IMG/VR virus record: IMGVR_UViG_3300027976_000041
Location: 1-60,274 of that record
DNA length: 60,274 nt
Direction: 5' to 3' (one strand)
Source: a virus
Shown here: positions 10,435-18,032 of the stretch, piece by piece
Layout of the letters: every line of letters starts with the position of its first letter
Position numbering within the stretch: position 1 is the first letter of the stretch
Made by a program: the position numbers and the translations under genes
Notes under the pieces: generated by a model
Seen by the model: only the letters and a program-made list of their open reading frames with translations
The model's database searches: none
Told to the model about the DNA's origin: nothing

Positions 10435-12504
10435 TTAGAATTCTATTACTGTTCGAAATGAAACGGTTTGATCGGGAGTCTGAATAAATGATGGTCGATT
10501 ATCAATAAACAAAATTTCACCAGTATTTTTGTCGATATTTGGTCCAAGAACACTCACAATAGTCTCGTTGGTGCCAGTCCCAACAATATTTATAACAGCA
10601 CCGGCAGTTAATACACCCGCGGTTTTCGGGAGTACAAGTAAACTTGTTACCCCGGTCACCGATGTATCTGATGAAATGATCAAATATGTATGATTATCAG
10701 TAATATTCCTAATAACCGTATCTGCTATCCATACTGTAAGATCAAATGCACCGGTAACGGCATAACATGTTGATCCGATAATAGAATCAAGTTTTTCTCG
10801 TCTTTGGCTATTTTGAACTGTCAGAGTTTTGATGATCGTTGTGGCCGTTACAATAGTAAATGTCGGGGGAGTTGCTACATTGGACTTTGTCAAAATTACA
10901 CCAGGTAATACACTTACAGGGTTTCCGTTTTTCGTAAAAATGTATACATTACTCGCATCTGAAAAATAAACCAAATAAACATTTGCAGCTCCATCTGTAC
11001 AGACAGTCCCCACCGGGAAGTCGGCAAACGTCGCCCCAACGCTAAAAGTACCAGTGGTATTCCAAAGATTAGTACTAGTCAATGACACACCATTGACAAC
11101 CTGTGATCCAGATGCAGAAGTTACTGTCATACCAGAAATCGATGTACCTACAGTAACAGAAGTTATCGTATAATCATTGGTTAAACTATCCCGTAGAATA
11201 GTACCTGGGGGGAAGTCTTGAATTGTTATACCAACACCAAATTCGGAAATTAACGCATACGAGTTCTTACTAATCGGATCAGAAATGTTAGTGCCAAACG
11301 CAGGACTTCTTGGGTTACGAATTAAGCCGTATTGTCGATAATCATTGTCAATCTTTACACCGCCGTATGATTCGCGTGTGAGATTACCGAAAAACATAAT
11401 TGATGTCGCAAATAATTCCGATACAGCATCTCGCCCGTGCCCAAGTGGTGGAGAAATATTGGCATAAAGTATCGCGGCTGTTCCACCAGGTGCTGGTGGT
11501 TGTGAAATTACTATATTTGCTACTGTATAATTTTTACCAATATTGGTCATTATTATATTTGTCAGTTCACCATTTAATCCAAGCGTATATGTAACAGTAG
11601 CATCGGAGCCGTCACCCTCAATTGTTAATAGTGTATTTACGGGATAACCAGTGCCCGCCAAAGTAGTTACTATTCGCTCAATTGTACCAGGAATCGCTAG
11701 CATTTCTACAACCGCCTGAGAAGATGTATAATCGCCCGTAGAAAGATTCACAGAGACCTGTGCACCTGTACCAAATGGATCAGATGTGTTTATAGTAATC
11801 GTAGCATTTGTATAACCAAACCCAGCATTAGTAATAACTACATTGACCAACTGCCCACCAACGATGACTGGCAGCATGGTCGCATCAACCCCATCACCAC
11901 TTACAATTAAAGTCGTCGCCCCCTGGCTATATCCAGATCCCCCATCTTCAATAGTAATATTATCAATACTACCATTCGAAAAGAATCTAGACCGAAGCGC
12001 CGTCATCACGGGCATAAACTCACCCGTCAAAAACTTGTTAGCCAAATGCCTTGGAATATTATACATGAATTTCCAAGTATAACCATCAGATAATTGTTGC
12101 GGAGACAAGTCAGTCGTTGACGGTGGTATTGTAGATGGATTCAATGTCCCACCATTATCGAGACATTTATAGACATTAAAAGTCTCAGTAATTAAACAAT
12201 ATTTTGGATTGCCCTCAGAACCCTCGTCAACGGAGATATCATATGCGTTAAAAAATTTACCAAAAGCCCAATCGCTTCTTGGCACTACGAAACTCAGATC
12301 GGCTGCGGTAAGGGCTTTTAATAGCACAATCTCATTCCGAACTTTAGATTCATAATCTACAGATGAATTTGGCTGTTCATTTACATCGGCGAAATCGACT
12401 GTTCGCCCAAGATAATAATAATATCGTGCTTGCTTTGACTCGATCTCAGAGTACATAGCATCGGCGATCGCCTGCTTAAGTTTTTGTTTTACAATAGCGC
12501 CCAA
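10435..12504 (-). CDS. gp8: baseplate wedge protein, gp8-like
   Basis: 689 residues from a TTG at 12502-12504 preceded by GGGAAAT; no in-frame ATG precedes it. Residues 20-190 match the T4 gp8 wedge family: YYYYLGRTVDF, then a SDxAFGK region, YCLITETFNVYKCLDN, and DGYTWKFMYNI. T4 gp8 is 334 residues, so this protein is about twice that length. The extension holds repeated GGxGY/GAGY beta motifs (about 175-370) like those in the neighbouring 873-residue protein. Role: part of the wedge linking the hub to the fibres. Confidence 0.8.
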   Translation of the reverse strand: MGAIVKQKLKQAIADAMYSEIESKQARYYYYLGRTVDFADVNEQPNSSVDYESKVRNEIVLLKALTAADLSFVVPRSDWAFGKFFNAYDISVDEGSEGNPKYCLITETFNVYKCLDNGGTLNPSTIPPSTTDLSPQQLSDGYTWKFMYNIPRHLANKFLTGEFMPVMTALRSRFFSNGSIDNITIEDGGSGYSQGATTLIVSGDGVDATMLPVIVGGQLVNVVITNAGFGYTNATITINTSDPFGTGAQVSVNLSTGDYTSSQAVVEMLAIPGTIERIVTTLAGTGYPVNTLLTIEGDGSDATVTYTLGLNGELTNIIMTNIGKNYTVANIVISQPPAPGGTAAILYANISPPLGHGRDAVSELFATSIMFFGNLTRESYGGVKIDNDYRQYGLIRNPRSPAFGTNISDPISKNSYALISEFGVGITIQDFPPGTILRDSLTNDYTITSVTVGTSISGMTVTSASGSQVVNGVSLTSTNLWNTTGTFSVGATFADFPVGTVCTDGAANVYLVYFSDASNVYIFTKNGNPVSVLPGVILTKSNVATPPTFTIVTATTIIKTLTVQNSQRREKLDSIIGSTCYAVTGAFDLTVWIADTVIRNITDNHTYLIISSDTSVTGVTSLLVLPKTAGVLTAGAVINIVGTGTNETIVSVLGPNIDKNTGEILFIDNRPSFIQTPDQTVSFRTVIEF

Positions 12505-12523
12505 AATTATTTCCCATCAACTA

Positions 12524-12976
12524 TTAAGTTGGGTTAACAGTAACAGTCCATGTAATCGAAACCGTATCCAAAACACCCTTAGTCACTACGCCGTATATAG
12601 TTCGGCAAAGCATAGTACCAACCGTCGCGGCATTAAAAATACCCGCCTCGCGCAGAGCACCAGTACCAACGCCGGGCGCAAATGTTGTCGCATATGTCAC
12701 TGTATTAGCGGACACAGATGATGAAACAAAGACCAATCTCGCGGTTTCAGCGACCAAAGTCGTCTGTGCCGCCGATGCCACCGTTGAGCCCGTGCCAATA
12801 GCCAGGTGTGACATGACGGTGGTTGTATTATTGAATACCCGTGATGCCATATAAGCAAGACCCGCGGACACAACCAAATTGGGGACGTGTTTTTCCTCAA
12901 CTAAAACCATATTTTCGTCATAACGACGTACAAATAACTCACCGCTTGCTTTAATATTTTCTACGATTTTTCCCAT
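12524..12976 (-). CDS. phage structural protein, fibre/baseplate-associated family
   Basis: 150 residues. I chose the ATG at 12974-12976 because AGGAGAG lies just upstream; an in-frame ATG 24 bases earlier overlaps the previous gene. The core (NLVVSAGLAYMASRVF, then HLAIGTG, LREAGIFNA, TMLCRTIYGVV, ending SITWTVTV) is a common phage family found near tail genes. It has no characterised enzymatic role. Probably a small structural or decoration protein. Confidence 0.8.
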   Translation of the reverse strand: MGKIVENIKASGELFVRRYDENMVLVEEKHVPNLVVSAGLAYMASRVFNNTTTVMSHLAIGTGSTVASAAQTTLVAETARLVFVSSSVSANTVTYATTFAPGVGTGALREAGIFNAATVGTMLCRTIYGVVTKGVLDTVSITWTVTVNPT

Positions 12977-12993
12977 TTTTTCTCTCCTGTTAA

Positions 12994-14925
12994 TTACCAT
13001 GTTTCTATATGTGACCCTGATTGCGTAAGATAAGAATTTCCCAGTGTTTCGGGGACTACAAAATAAGATGATACATCAGATGTATAATCTTGCGCAAATA
13101 TTACTATAATTTGGCCCGTGTCCCCGGCAACTGCGATTTCAGCTCTAATATTATTTATATTGAAAATTGGATTGGAATCAATAGCACCAACCAATTCAGG
13201 CTTTACAAGCAGGGTATTATGGAGCCAAACCTCGTTACCAATCGAGGCTAGTTCAGATTTAGTCAGTGTAGTTTGGTGTGTCAGAGCATCGGTACCAAGC
13301 GCAATATCGGACTTGACTAGTGTAGTTTGGTGTGTCAGAGCATCGGTACCAAGCGCAATATCGGACTTGACTAGTGTAGTTTGGTGTGTCACCACATCGG
13401 TACCAAGCGCAATATCGGACTTGACTAGTGTAGTATCATGCAACCAAACTTCGTGACCACCCGTTGCAAATTCGGGTTTCACGAGAGTAGTATTGTGTAA
13501 CCAAACGTCGGTACCAAGCGCAATTTCGGGCTTGACCAGTGTTGTATCATGTAACCAAACGTCGGTACCAATCGAGATATCGGGCTTTACCAGTGTTGTA
13601 TCATGTAACCAAACTTCGTGCCCCGCTGTAACACTATCCTTAAGCAATTGTAAAAATTCACGAATAGCGTCTTTTAGAGTCGGGCTAATACTAATATTGT
13701 TTCGTAATTCAAATTGTCCCCATAACGCCATACCATCGGGATGCAGCAACGACATTACAGCATTTTTATATGTAGCCAATTGCGCATCTAATCGGAGAAC
13801 ATAAGAATTATGCTGATAATAATTGCTATCCTGTATCTTGATATCGTCCGACAAGAAGCCGCGAGTCGACGCATAGAAGCCTCGGTATCGCATTAACCCA
13901 CTAAGATTTAATTTAATATAGGCATCACCTACCTGATACCCGGGATTATAAGTTAGATCTGTAAAGTCACCAAATGTACCACTTATAAAGTAAGCAAGTC
14001 TCGTTTGGGGTCTAATACATATATATGTTGTTCCAACAAATCCGTTACCTTGAGCAATAATATCAACAAATAGAAACCTTGATAAATCATTGGGGTCCAT
14101 TGTAGTAATACGAATGATACAGTCTTTAGCTTGAAGCCCCGCTCCCGGAATAACATAAGCAGCCCCCGCAAAAAAACCGGGCTTTTCAGCACTCGTTAGA
14201 ACAGCAATACCGGGTCCACCATTGAGTACAGTGGCACTAATGATCGCATCTACAATTACACCAGGTATTTCAATACCATCCTTATTCACAAAACTAAAAA
14301 TATCACCAGTCTCGATAATAGCCTTGTGGGCCCGATCAATAAACAGGTCATAAATAGTATCGGAAATTTTCTTGACACTAGTGCATAATACAGCAAATCC
14401 AAGCTCGTGTACCTCGGGAGAATGAGCATCGCCATCGAAATGGATACCCCCCTTTTTGAGGATGAAATAATTACCCTGTATATTTGATGTTCCCACAAGA
14501 TCAGTTTCGGGTCCAGAAAGTTGGACCCGAAATGAGACTTCCTGGGTCCAACGACCGTCAGAAGCTCTCAGAACACTATCGCCTGGATATATAAAATCTA
14601 CTGACTTCCCGAACATAGCTCGCATCAGAAATTTAAACGAATCCTCACTACCTCGGGATAAGTAAAAATGTTTTGCTACTTTAAGAAAATCTTCGTCCGA
14701 TATAGATCCAAAGCTCGGCACATTCTTGGCTAACTCAGCCTTCAAGGAACCTATAAAGCGATTCAGAGATGCATCGATATCTCTAAGATTATCTACTTTA
14801 CCCGACTCCGTTGTCTCTAAGTACTCATAATACTTCTCCATAAACGTGATGATCTGAGGGAACTCATCACGATACAGCTCGGGGAACTGCTCTGCTATAA
14901 AGAGCGAAAGATTAGGTTTTTCCAT
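12994..14925 (-). CDS. T4-like baseplate-region structural protein with 18-residue tandem repeats
   Basis: 643 residues. It starts at TAATG overlapping the gp6 stop. Residues 1-130 (FIAEQFPELYRDEFPQIITF, YYEYLE, HFYLSRGSEDSFKFL) match an N-terminal domain of large virion proteins next to gp6 in T4-like phages. Residues about 435-573 are eight tandem copies of an 18-residue unit of the type VWLHDTTLVKPEIALGTD, encoded by 54-base DNA repeats. The repeat tract looks like a rigid or extendable spacer. The C-terminal 65 residues are unique. Function is inferred from position only. Confidence 0.75.
   Translation of the reverse strand: MEKPNLSLFIAEQFPELYRDEFPQIITFMEKYYEYLETTESGKVDNLRDIDASLNRFIGSLKAELAKNVPSFGSISDEDFLKVAKHFYLSRGSEDSFKFLMRAMFGKSVDFIYPGDSVLRASDGRWTQEVSFRVQLSGPETDLVGTSNIQGNYFILKKGGIHFDGDAHSPEVHELGFAVLCTSVKKISDTIYDLFIDRAHKAIIETGDIFSFVNKDGIEIPGVIVDAIISATVLNGGPGIAVLTSAEKPGFFAGAAYVIPGAGLQAKDCIIRITTMDPNDLSRFLFVDIIAQGNGFVGTTYICIRPQTRLAYFISGTFGDFTDLTYNPGYQVGDAYIKLNLSGLMRYRGFYASTRGFLSDDIKIQDSNYYQHNSYVLRLDAQLATYKNAVMSLLHPDGMALWGQFELRNNISISPTLKDAIREFLQLLKDSVTAGHEVWLHDTTLVKPDISIGTDVWLHDTTLVKPEIALGTDVWLHNTTLVKPEFATGGHEVWLHDTTLVKSDIALGTDVVTHQTTLVKSDIALGTDALTHQTTLVKSDIALGTDALTHQTTLTKSELASIGNEVWLHNTLLVKPELVGAIDSNPIFNINNIRAEIAVAGDTGQIIVIFAQDYTSDVSSYFVVPETLGNSYLTQSGSHIETW
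13152..13159 (-). promoter_or_regulatory. possible internal late promoter (TATAAATA)
   Basis: A perfect T4-type late promoter octamer on the minus strand inside the 3' end of the 643-residue gene, about 175 bases before the start of the 150-residue structural gene. Its in-gene position makes chance occurrence quite possible. Confidence 0.3.
13206..13625. repeat. 54-base tandem repeats inside a virion gene
   Basis: Eight units in phase with the reading frame (54 bases = 18 codons). Several neighbouring units around 13265-13440 are identical or nearly so at the DNA level. The recurring element includes catcggtaccaagcgcaat. The left units vary at T/Q versus W/D codons, so the tract mixes recent copies with older ones. 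Confidence 0.9.
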
Positions 14926-16739
14926 TATCGCGGTGTGAATGTATAATTAGCACCGCCCGTAGCGATACCCGCAGCAATTTTATCTGAAATCGCTGATACT
15001 TTAAGAAGTTCATTTTGGATACCCGCAATAAGATTCTTATTAGATACCACATCATTGCTTAATGGGGTAAATACAAATTCAAGAAATGGATCATATAACG
15101 ATGTAATTAGCAGAGCTAAAACATGCCAAGAACCAACATTATAATTAATTGTACCAACGTCTTGTATATAGAAAGGCGCACCAAGACTATTTTCTCGATA
15201 AAGTTGTAATATTCCCGCCCCATTATCCTTAATATAGCAACGGTCGGTAGTTAAATTTGTATAAAATCGAGTCGTATAGAAACTTCCGCCGTTATCTAGT
15301 TTGACGATTGGATTATTATGAACCAATGAATAGCCCGTGTTAATTTCAAAGTTGGGTTGTACTGGCACACGAATTCGTAGAGACATAGAGTTAGAACTAA
15401 TTGATGTATCGCTATTGTCAATTAAAGCACTCAGTTTTGAAAATCTGAATACTGAATCAAATTTATTCAGAGTTTCTGAATAGTTAACAATTGTAGCTCT
15501 TACGTTGGTTTCAATTTCCCCCGTACTGAACGCGGCGATATTTTCGTTGTAATATACATTACAAAGAAGTTCTATATTCAAAAACCCTGCATCCACAAAT
15601 TCTGGAGTCACTGTGACTATTCCACGCCGTAACAGTAAACTGCCAAGCATAGAGTTCTTTTCTATTGTATTAAAGAAATCTCGATTGTGCGGCTTGGCTG
15701 CAATAAAAAGTTTACCGTAGATTGGGGGGTTATTGTCCTGTCCACCCCAGGCTCGCACGGATTCAATATTTGGATAGTGTTGCATCAAAATATTCTCATA
15801 GTCAATAGCAGTGACCGCTCGATCCTGTGCCACAAACGCCCGAGGCGCATTGAAACGAATAGACTCGATATCTTCTGCTTCCTGGCCTGTACGGGCGGCC
15901 TGGACCGTGGTAATATCAAATACGAATGGATTTGAAAAGGTGCTATGGGGTATAAAGTTGTTAGCCCCATTCGCCTTAGACCCTGCTGAAATTCGATAAT
16001 CAATATTAACTATATTGCCAGGTACTGGAGCAACTCCTAGTACACCATTGCCAAAGTAGATTTCGAACAATAGATCTTCTCGCTGTTTGATAAAGAAGAA
16101 ATGATCCGTGCCGGTCGCTCGAAGCATAGAAGCAGCAGGAAAGAATCGACGCACTACATTTGAAGAAGAATTATCGGATACCAGAATCTCAAGTGTCGTT
16201 GTATCAATATCGGCATTTGGTATTACATACGAAGAAGTATTCGTGACCGTATATGAAATACTGCCTGTGGTCCCCTCAATAATTTCAACATTATTAAAGA
16301 TAAAGGTACCCGCAAAAGTTTTAATCGCGCTATAATTTGTCAAAGGGCGAAATGTATAGGTTGAAGAACCAATACCCGCCAAAAAGATAGTATCTTTAGA
16401 TAGGGCTAAAACCTTTAGGTCGTCGGATCCAGGTGGGGGTGTTACAACTATATTGATAATAGCCCGGGCCGATGTTACAGATTTTGCAGTATAGCCAAGT
16501 GCCTTAGCCAACGAAATAACTGAGGCCTTTTTTGATGCAGAGTCGATGAAAGATTCATTGATGGCCAAATTGGTATACAACATATTGTAATGTGTATTAT
16601 ATGCCAATAGATCAATCAAAACGGTCATCGCAGAACCCTCAAAATTATACGAATCAAATTCACTCTGTCCCCGAAGGAATGTTTTTAAATTCGCCTTGAT
16701 GTCCTCGAATCCTAGACCGTTTGTTACGATTTGCTTCAA
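14925..16739 (-). CDS. gp6: baseplate wedge protein gp6
   Basis: 604 residues from a TTG at 16737-16739 with GGAG seven bases upstream. The N terminus (FLRGQSEFDSYNFEGSAM, LIDLLAYNTHYN, NLAINESFIDSASKK, ALGYTAKSVTSA) is diagnostic for T4 gp6/baseplate J-type wedge proteins. In T4, gp6 forms the ring that clamps wedges around the hub and drives the baseplate conformational change. The length is close to T4 gp6 (660). The homing endonuclease gene ends 25 bases upstream, between gp25 and gp6, which are normally neighbours. Confidence 0.93.
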   Translation of the reverse strand: MKQIVTNGLGFEDIKANLKTFLRGQSEFDSYNFEGSAMTVLIDLLAYNTHYNMLYTNLAINESFIDSASKKASVISLAKALGYTAKSVTSARAIINIVVTPPPGSDDLKVLALSKDTIFLAGIGSSTYTFRPLTNYSAIKTFAGTFIFNNVEIIEGTTGSISYTVTNTSSYVIPNADIDTTTLEILVSDNSSSNVVRRFFPAASMLRATGTDHFFFIKQREDLLFEIYFGNGVLGVAPVPGNIVNIDYRISAGSKANGANNFIPHSTFSNPFVFDITTVQAARTGQEAEDIESIRFNAPRAFVAQDRAVTAIDYENILMQHYPNIESVRAWGGQDNNPPIYGKLFIAAKPHNRDFFNTIEKNSMLGSLLLRRGIVTVTPEFVDAGFLNIELLCNVYYNENIAAFSTGEIETNVRATIVNYSETLNKFDSVFRFSKLSALIDNSDTSISSNSMSLRIRVPVQPNFEINTGYSLVHNNPIVKLDNGGSFYTTRFYTNLTTDRCYIKDNGAGILQLYRENSLGAPFYIQDVGTINYNVGSWHVLALLITSLYDPFLEFVFTPLSNDVVSNKNLIAGIQNELLKVSAISDKIAAGIATGGANYTFTPR

Positions 16740-16763
16740 AATTATTCTCCAGTATTATTTGTG

Positions 16764-17606
16764 TTATTTATTATTGATATAGAACCACGTGGCCCATTTT
16801 GGGCCTGTAGAGTGGCATCTTACACTAATCGTTGATTTAACAACACCCAAAGTACTAGCAGCCACGGCGCCGGATTTGTATTGTATTCCGTCAATAGAAC
16901 ATGACTTCGACCATATATTTCCAGCTGCGCATCTTTTTCGTCCTGCGATCGACATATTTGCCCGAGAAGCTTCTGACATAGGTTTCCCAGTCAGAGCGAG
17001 TGATATTTTAGCCTTATGTTCGGCTGTGGGTCTAATTCCTATATGACCTAACCCTATATTTTTCTTGTGTTCATCTGATAGAGGTATACCAGTTAGGACC
17101 AATGATCTTTTAGACCTCTTTTCCTCTGTCCAACCTAACCCCATATTTTTCTTGTGTTCATCTGATAGAGGTATACCAGTTAGGACCAATGATAACGCTG
17201 CTCTCTTTCCCTCTGTCCAAGCTAAGGATATTTTTTTCTTATGCTCATCTGTCAATTTTTTTCCGGTCTTTGATAACGATATAGCAGACCTAGTAGTTAT
17301 AGATACTATGTTACCGGCTTGCCCATCACCACCGTCCGTGAGATTGATTAGAATACCTGTACCGAGATTTTTTCTGCCATACCACATAATATAGCGGCGT
17401 TCAAGAGCCAAGGCCCCAAGTTCAGTAAGATTAGATTCCATAATTATTATATTGGAACGATCTTTAGGTGGAAATTTCTTGCCATGCATAGCAAATGCTC
17501 GGCCACCTTTGCCCTTTCCAATATAATATGGAGTACCAGCCATGGCCGCTTTGCTGTCCTTTGCCCGCAGGTAAGCGTAAATATAATAAATTGTTTTATT
17601 ATTCAT
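16764..17606 (-). CDS. GIY-YIG homing endonuclease with NUMOD3 repeats
   Basis: 280 residues from the ATG at 17604-17606; an earlier in-frame codon would overlap gp25. The N terminus has TIYYIYAYLR and TPYYIGKGKGGRAF, the two halves of a GIY-YIG nuclease core, and the Glu in LERRYI fits the catalytic Glu. Residues about 115-225 hold four to five NUMOD3-type DNA-binding repeats (SDEHKKN/ISLALTGKPMS). The C-terminal SIDGIQYKSGAVAASTLGVV resembles a NUMOD1/helix-turn-helix element. It is a free-standing mobile gene inserted between gp25 and gp6. Unlike the other two homing genes in the window, it reads with its neighbours. Confidence 0.9.
   Translation of the reverse strand: MNNKTIYYIYAYLRAKDSKAAMAGTPYYIGKGKGGRAFAMHGKKFPPKDRSNIIIMESNLTELGALALERRYIMWYGRKNLGTGILINLTDGGDGQAGNIVSITTRSAISLSKTGKKLTDEHKKKISLAWTEGKRAALSLVLTGIPLSDEHKKNMGLGWTEEKRSKRSLVLTGIPLSDEHKKNIGLGHIGIRPTAEHKAKISLALTGKPMSEASRANMSIAGRKRCAAGNIWSKSCSIDGIQYKSGAVAASTLGVVKSTISVRCHSTGPKWATWFYINNK
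17013..17260. repeat. 87-base repeats encoding NUMOD3 units
   Basis: The string cttgtgttcatctgataga recurs at 17064 and 17151, and a diverged copy begins near 17238, giving an 87-base (29-codon) period. A shorter-period relative lies near 17013. The repeats encode the NUMOD3 modules of the homing endonuclease and probably arose by internal duplication. Confidence 0.8.
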
Positions 17607-17613
17607 AGCTCTT

Positions 17614-18006
17614 CTAGCGCACGCGGGTGAGTGTAACACCCACTTCTAATGGGTTCTCTGTATTCTTAATTCTAAAGATAATTCCGATATACACTTTATT
17701 GTTATCGTAACTAGGGCGTACATTGACAGATAGAACATCGATCCTAGGCTCATAGTTATTTAGTACATTTGTGATGGCCTCGGTCATAGTTATAACAAAT
17801 AGATCGTCCATATTATCGAACATCAATTTTCTAATTGGTGTACCGATCTCAGAATGAAATAGACGCTCATAATTACCGATCATCACTAGACTCTTAACCG
17901 CAAACTTTATTGCTCGGTCGTCAATCCGGATATTTAGATCGCCAGAGTTCGGATTCGCCCCAAAGACTGCATCTATATCTGTGTATGTTCGTGTTATTCT
18001 TGGCAT
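17614..18006 (-). CDS. gp25: baseplate wedge protein gp25
   Basis: 130 residues, the usual length for T4 gp25 (132). The segment DDRAIKFAVKSLVMIGNYER, the LFHSEIGTPIRKLMFDN motif and the VNVRPSYDNNKVYIGIIFR strand are typical of the gp25/GPW family, which connects the wedge to the sheath-initiating collar. A late promoter (18025-18032) lies 19 bases upstream of the ATG. There is no clear ribosome site in the AT-rich leader. Confidence 0.95.
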   Translation of the reverse strand: MPRITRTYTDIDAVFGANPNSGDLNIRIDDRAIKFAVKSLVMIGNYERLFHSEIGTPIRKLMFDNMDDLFVITMTEAITNVLNNYEPRIDVLSVNVRPSYDNNKVYIGIIFRIKNTENPLEVGVTLTRVR

Positions 18007-18024
18007 AATTTTATTATTTAGTTA

Positions 18025-18032
18025 TATTTATA
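18025..18032 (-). promoter_or_regulatory. T4-type late promoter for gp25 and downstream baseplate genes
   Basis: Perfect TATAAATA on the minus strand, overlapping the stop codon region of the gp5-type gene and lying 19 bases before the gp25 ATG. In T4-like phages this octamer is recognised by the gp55/gp33/clamp-modified RNA polymerase. Confidence 0.75.

Noticed and set aside
13206-13625. CRISPR-like repeat array
   Set aside because: The period is a constant 54 bases with no unique spacers, and it is in frame with a virion protein.
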